From contig JAPLMO010000195.1 in the NCBI GenBank assembly GCA_026386995.1, forward strand, positions 1-5,687: a DNA stretch of 5,687 nt, read 5' to 3'. The stretch is from Planctomycetota bacterium. Lineage in GTDB: Bacteria > Planctomycetota > Phycisphaerae > FEN-1346. The notes beneath the pieces are model-generated. The model saw only the letters and a list, made by a program, of their open reading frames with translations, was not told where the DNA came from and searched no databases. Positions 4,461 to 5,687 of this stretch are shown here, piece after piece. Position 1 is the first letter of the stretch. Every line of letters begins with the position of its first letter. Both the position numbers and the translations under genes were made by a program.

Positions 4461-4592
4461 TTGTGGCAATCGGCCCTACGGGGCACGAGGCCAGGATAGG
4501 GCTCGCCGAGTGGCGGCCCAATTGTCGGCTCTGCTGGAATGACCGGCCGGGAACCGATGGACGGCAAAGGCCGGGCAAAAAGGAGTTCATCT
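4461..4592 (+). promoter_or_regulatory. Long structured 5' leader of the cold-shock mRNA
   Basis: The predicted untranslated leader is about 132 nt, similar in scale to the long leaders of cold-shock mRNAs in other bacteria, where the leader acts as a temperature-responsive element. GCCCTA (4473-4478) pairs with TAGGGC (4497-4502). In-frame ATG codons at 4539 and 4557 lack ribosome binding sites. The region ends with the Shine-Dalgarno at 4581-4585. Thermosensing is an inference by analogy. Confidence 0.4.
4581..4585 (+). promoter_or_regulatory. Ribosome binding site that sets the GTG start of csp
   Basis: AGGAG, preceded by a run of A, lies seven bases before GTG at 4593. Starting there gives VAKGKVKWF, the usual N-terminus of cold-shock proteins, whereas the in-frame ATGs at 4539 and 4557 have no such site. 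Confidence 0.85.
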
Positions 4593-4799
4593 GTGGCAAA
4601 AGGCAAAGTGAAGTGGTTCAATGATCAGAAGGGTTTTGGTTTCATTGAACAGGAAGACGGCACGGACTGTTTCGTCCATCACAGCAGCATCCAGGGCGAA
4701 GGCTTCAAGACGCTCGCGGAAGGTGAAACAGTCGAGTTCGACGTGACCAAGGGCCCGAAGGGCCCGAAAGCGGAGAACGTCAGGCGCATCACGGCATAG
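4593..4799 (+). CDS. CspA-family cold-shock protein
   Basis: A 68-residue single cold-shock domain, the normal size for the family. These cytoplasmic OB-fold proteins bind single-stranded RNA and DNA and act as RNA chaperones. The N-terminus [10 protein letters not shown] is typical. RNP1 is KGFGFI (13-18) and RNP2 is CFVHHSSI (26-33), with cysteine where valine is more usual. EGETVEFDV (43-51) and [14 protein letters not shown] (53-66) complete the barrel; [10 protein letters not shown] is the family's standard end. The GTG start is chosen over upstream ATGs because it has the Shine-Dalgarno and the family-typical N-terminus. The gene has its own likely promoter and long leader, and an intrinsic terminator follows 17 bases after the stop. 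Whether it is cold-induced or constitutive cannot be told from sequence, though the long leader points to post-transcriptional control. Confidence 0.95.
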   Translation: MAKGKVKWFNDQKGFGFIEQEDGTDCFVHHSSIQGEGFKTLAEGETVEFDVTKGPKGPKAENVRRITA

Positions 4800-4816
4800 T
4801 CGGTTTTCCAGCATCC

Positions 4817-4850
4817 GCCCCCGGTTCCTCAGGAGCCGGGGGCCTTTTCT
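4817..4850 (+). terminator. Rho-independent terminator of csp
   Basis: CCCCCGGTTCCT (4818-4829) pairs with AGGAGCCGGGGG (4831-4842), with one G-T wobble, and G4817-C4843 extends the stem. The innermost pairs must open to make a loop. TTTTCT follows at 4845-4850. The stem starts 18 bases after the csp stop. There is no T-tract on the opposite side, so it is unlikely to be a strong terminator for the convergent RNase D gene. Confidence 0.88.
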
Positions 4851-4919
4851 GCGCTTGTTGTCCCTGTGCGTCCCGAAAACTCCGTCGGTTCAGGCGTGGG
4901 TGAGTCCTGGCGTTTGTGA

Positions 4920-5687
4920 TCAACCCACGCCCAACGCGCGCCGAACAACCGGGACGAGCAATCCCGCCTGCCATGGCAACAGTTTGCCGGCTTGCTGGAT
5001 TCCCGCCACGTCCGTCGGTCGTCGGCGAGAGATCTCCTCCATGGCTGTCCGGGGCGCGATGACCCCCGGTTGCAGACCCAGGTCCGTGGCCAGGCGGGCG
5101 ACGCCGTCGCGAAGACGATCCAACCCTTTCCCCGGGCTCAGCCGCTTCTCCGAGAACCGCAAGCGCGGCTCCGGCCAGTCCGAGTGGCCGAGGCGGCCTG
5201 CCTTGAGGATCGCCTCGCGCAGCGACTCCAGCCTCGTGCCGCGGAAGTCGCGCGGAAGCCTTGGCGCACGGGCAAGGTCGGCCCCCGGATGCTTCTCGGC
5301 CCAGGCGGCCAATTCCATCAGGCCCTCATTGCCAAGAATCTTGAACGGCGGGCGATCCGCCCGCTCGGCCTCCCCTTCGCGCCACCGCCACAGTTCACGC
5401 ACGAAGGCCGCCTGCGAGCGCGTCAGGTCCCACACACCCTTGATCCGCCACTGCCGATCCGGATCGACTTCGCGGTCGCCCACCGTTGCTTCTATGGCCG
5501 CCTCGCAACTCTGCTCGAACCACTGCCGACGTCCCAGCCGGCCCAGGTCGGCGAGCAACCTGTCGGCCAGCGGTTCGATGTACCGCGTATCGTCCACCGC
5601 GTATCGCAATTGCGCCGGGCTGAGCGGGCGGCGCGACCAGTCGGACTTCTGCCCGCCCTTGCTGAAGGTCCGGCCGGAGAACTGCTC
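4920..5687 (-). CDS. rnd: Ribonuclease D-type 3'-5' exonuclease, C-terminal part (N-terminus beyond right edge)
   Basis: The frame is open from the right edge (5687) to TGA at 4922-4920 and gives 255 residues; the catalytic N-terminal portion with the first DEDD acidic residues lies outside the window. The visible part begins just before KSDWSRRPLSPAQLRYAVDD (14-33). That is the RNase D signature, and Y29 with D33 form the Exo III Y-x3-D motif of DEDDy exonucleases. YIEPLADRLL follows as in RNase D. An HRDC domain spans about residues 88-132 (LTRSQAAFVRELWRWREGEA, then LGNEGLMELAAWAE). A second HRDC-like helical part ends the protein. RNase D trims 3' ends of tRNA precursors and other structured RNAs in the cytoplasm. 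A TTG at 5609 is internal and not the start. The gene converges on csp, with 120 bases between stop codons. Confidence 0.88.
   Translation of the reverse strand, partial: EQFSGRTFSKGGQKSDWSRRPLSPAQLRYAVDDTRYIEPLADRLLADLGRLGRRQWFEQSCEAAIEATVGDREVDPDRQWRIKGVWDLTRSQAAFVRELWRWREGEAERADRPPFKILGNEGLMELAAWAEKHPGADLARAPRLPRDFRGTRLESLREAILKAGRLGHSDWPEPRLRFSEKRLSPGKGLDRLRDGVARLATDLGLQPGVIAPRTAMEEISRRRPTDVAGIQQAGKLLPWQAGLLVPVVRRALGVG

Noticed and set aside
4539..4592. N-terminally extended Csp starting at ATG 4539 or 4557
   Set aside because: No ribosome site before either ATG, whereas GTG 4593 has AGGAG at seven bases and gives the family-typical N-terminus.
4171..4599. Minus-strand 142-codon frame across the peptide gene and csp leader
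   Set aside because: No family features, and it overlaps two better-supported plus-strand elements and a terminator.

Overview
The window looks like a piece of a GC-rich planctomycete-type chromosome. The best evidence is the large leftward gene: its protein opens with a LEPR-type motif (LEPRLML), a tag recognised at the N-terminus of very large extracellular planctomycete proteins, and it carries four copies of a composite cadherin-like repeat of a style I associate with that phylum. The HU variant and the single-domain cold-shock protein fit but are not diagnostic. The phylum call is an inference from motifs, not from a database match.

Layout, left to right. Bases 1-177 hold no gene I can support. 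A strong hairpin (178-216) lies downstream of the large leftward gene and may end its transcript. Bases 270-3164 (minus) encode a 964-residue repeat-built surface or secreted protein: a LEPR N-terminus, four repeats of about 165-204 residues, then two bacterial Ig-like domains, with no recognisable C-terminal anchor. A 589-base gap (3165-3753) separates it from the divergent HU gene. The gap holds a 13-codon candidate leader ORF, two perfect hairpins side by side, a 20-bp tandem repeat and the HU promoter.

Bases 3754-4799 (plus) contain three short genes for small basic or nucleic-acid-binding proteins: an HU-family DNA-binding protein (102 aa), a very small lysine-rich peptide (22 aa) with a good ribosome binding site, and a CspA-type cold-shock protein (68 aa, GTG start). 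The cold-shock gene appears to have its own sigma70-like promoter, a leader of about 130 nt and a clear intrinsic terminator (4817-4850). The small peptide gene is followed by a plausible intrinsic terminator (4259-4317), so HU and the peptide may share a transcript while csp is separate.

Bases 4920-5687 (minus) are the C-terminal 255 residues of a ribonuclease D-type 3'-5' exonuclease, open through the right edge of the window and convergent with csp.

I see no defence island, CRISPR array, insertion sequence, tRNA or rRNA. The features most worth following are the composite repeat with its mosaic pattern between copies, the tiny basic peptide between HU and Csp, and the dyads and hairpins in the leader and intergenic regions.
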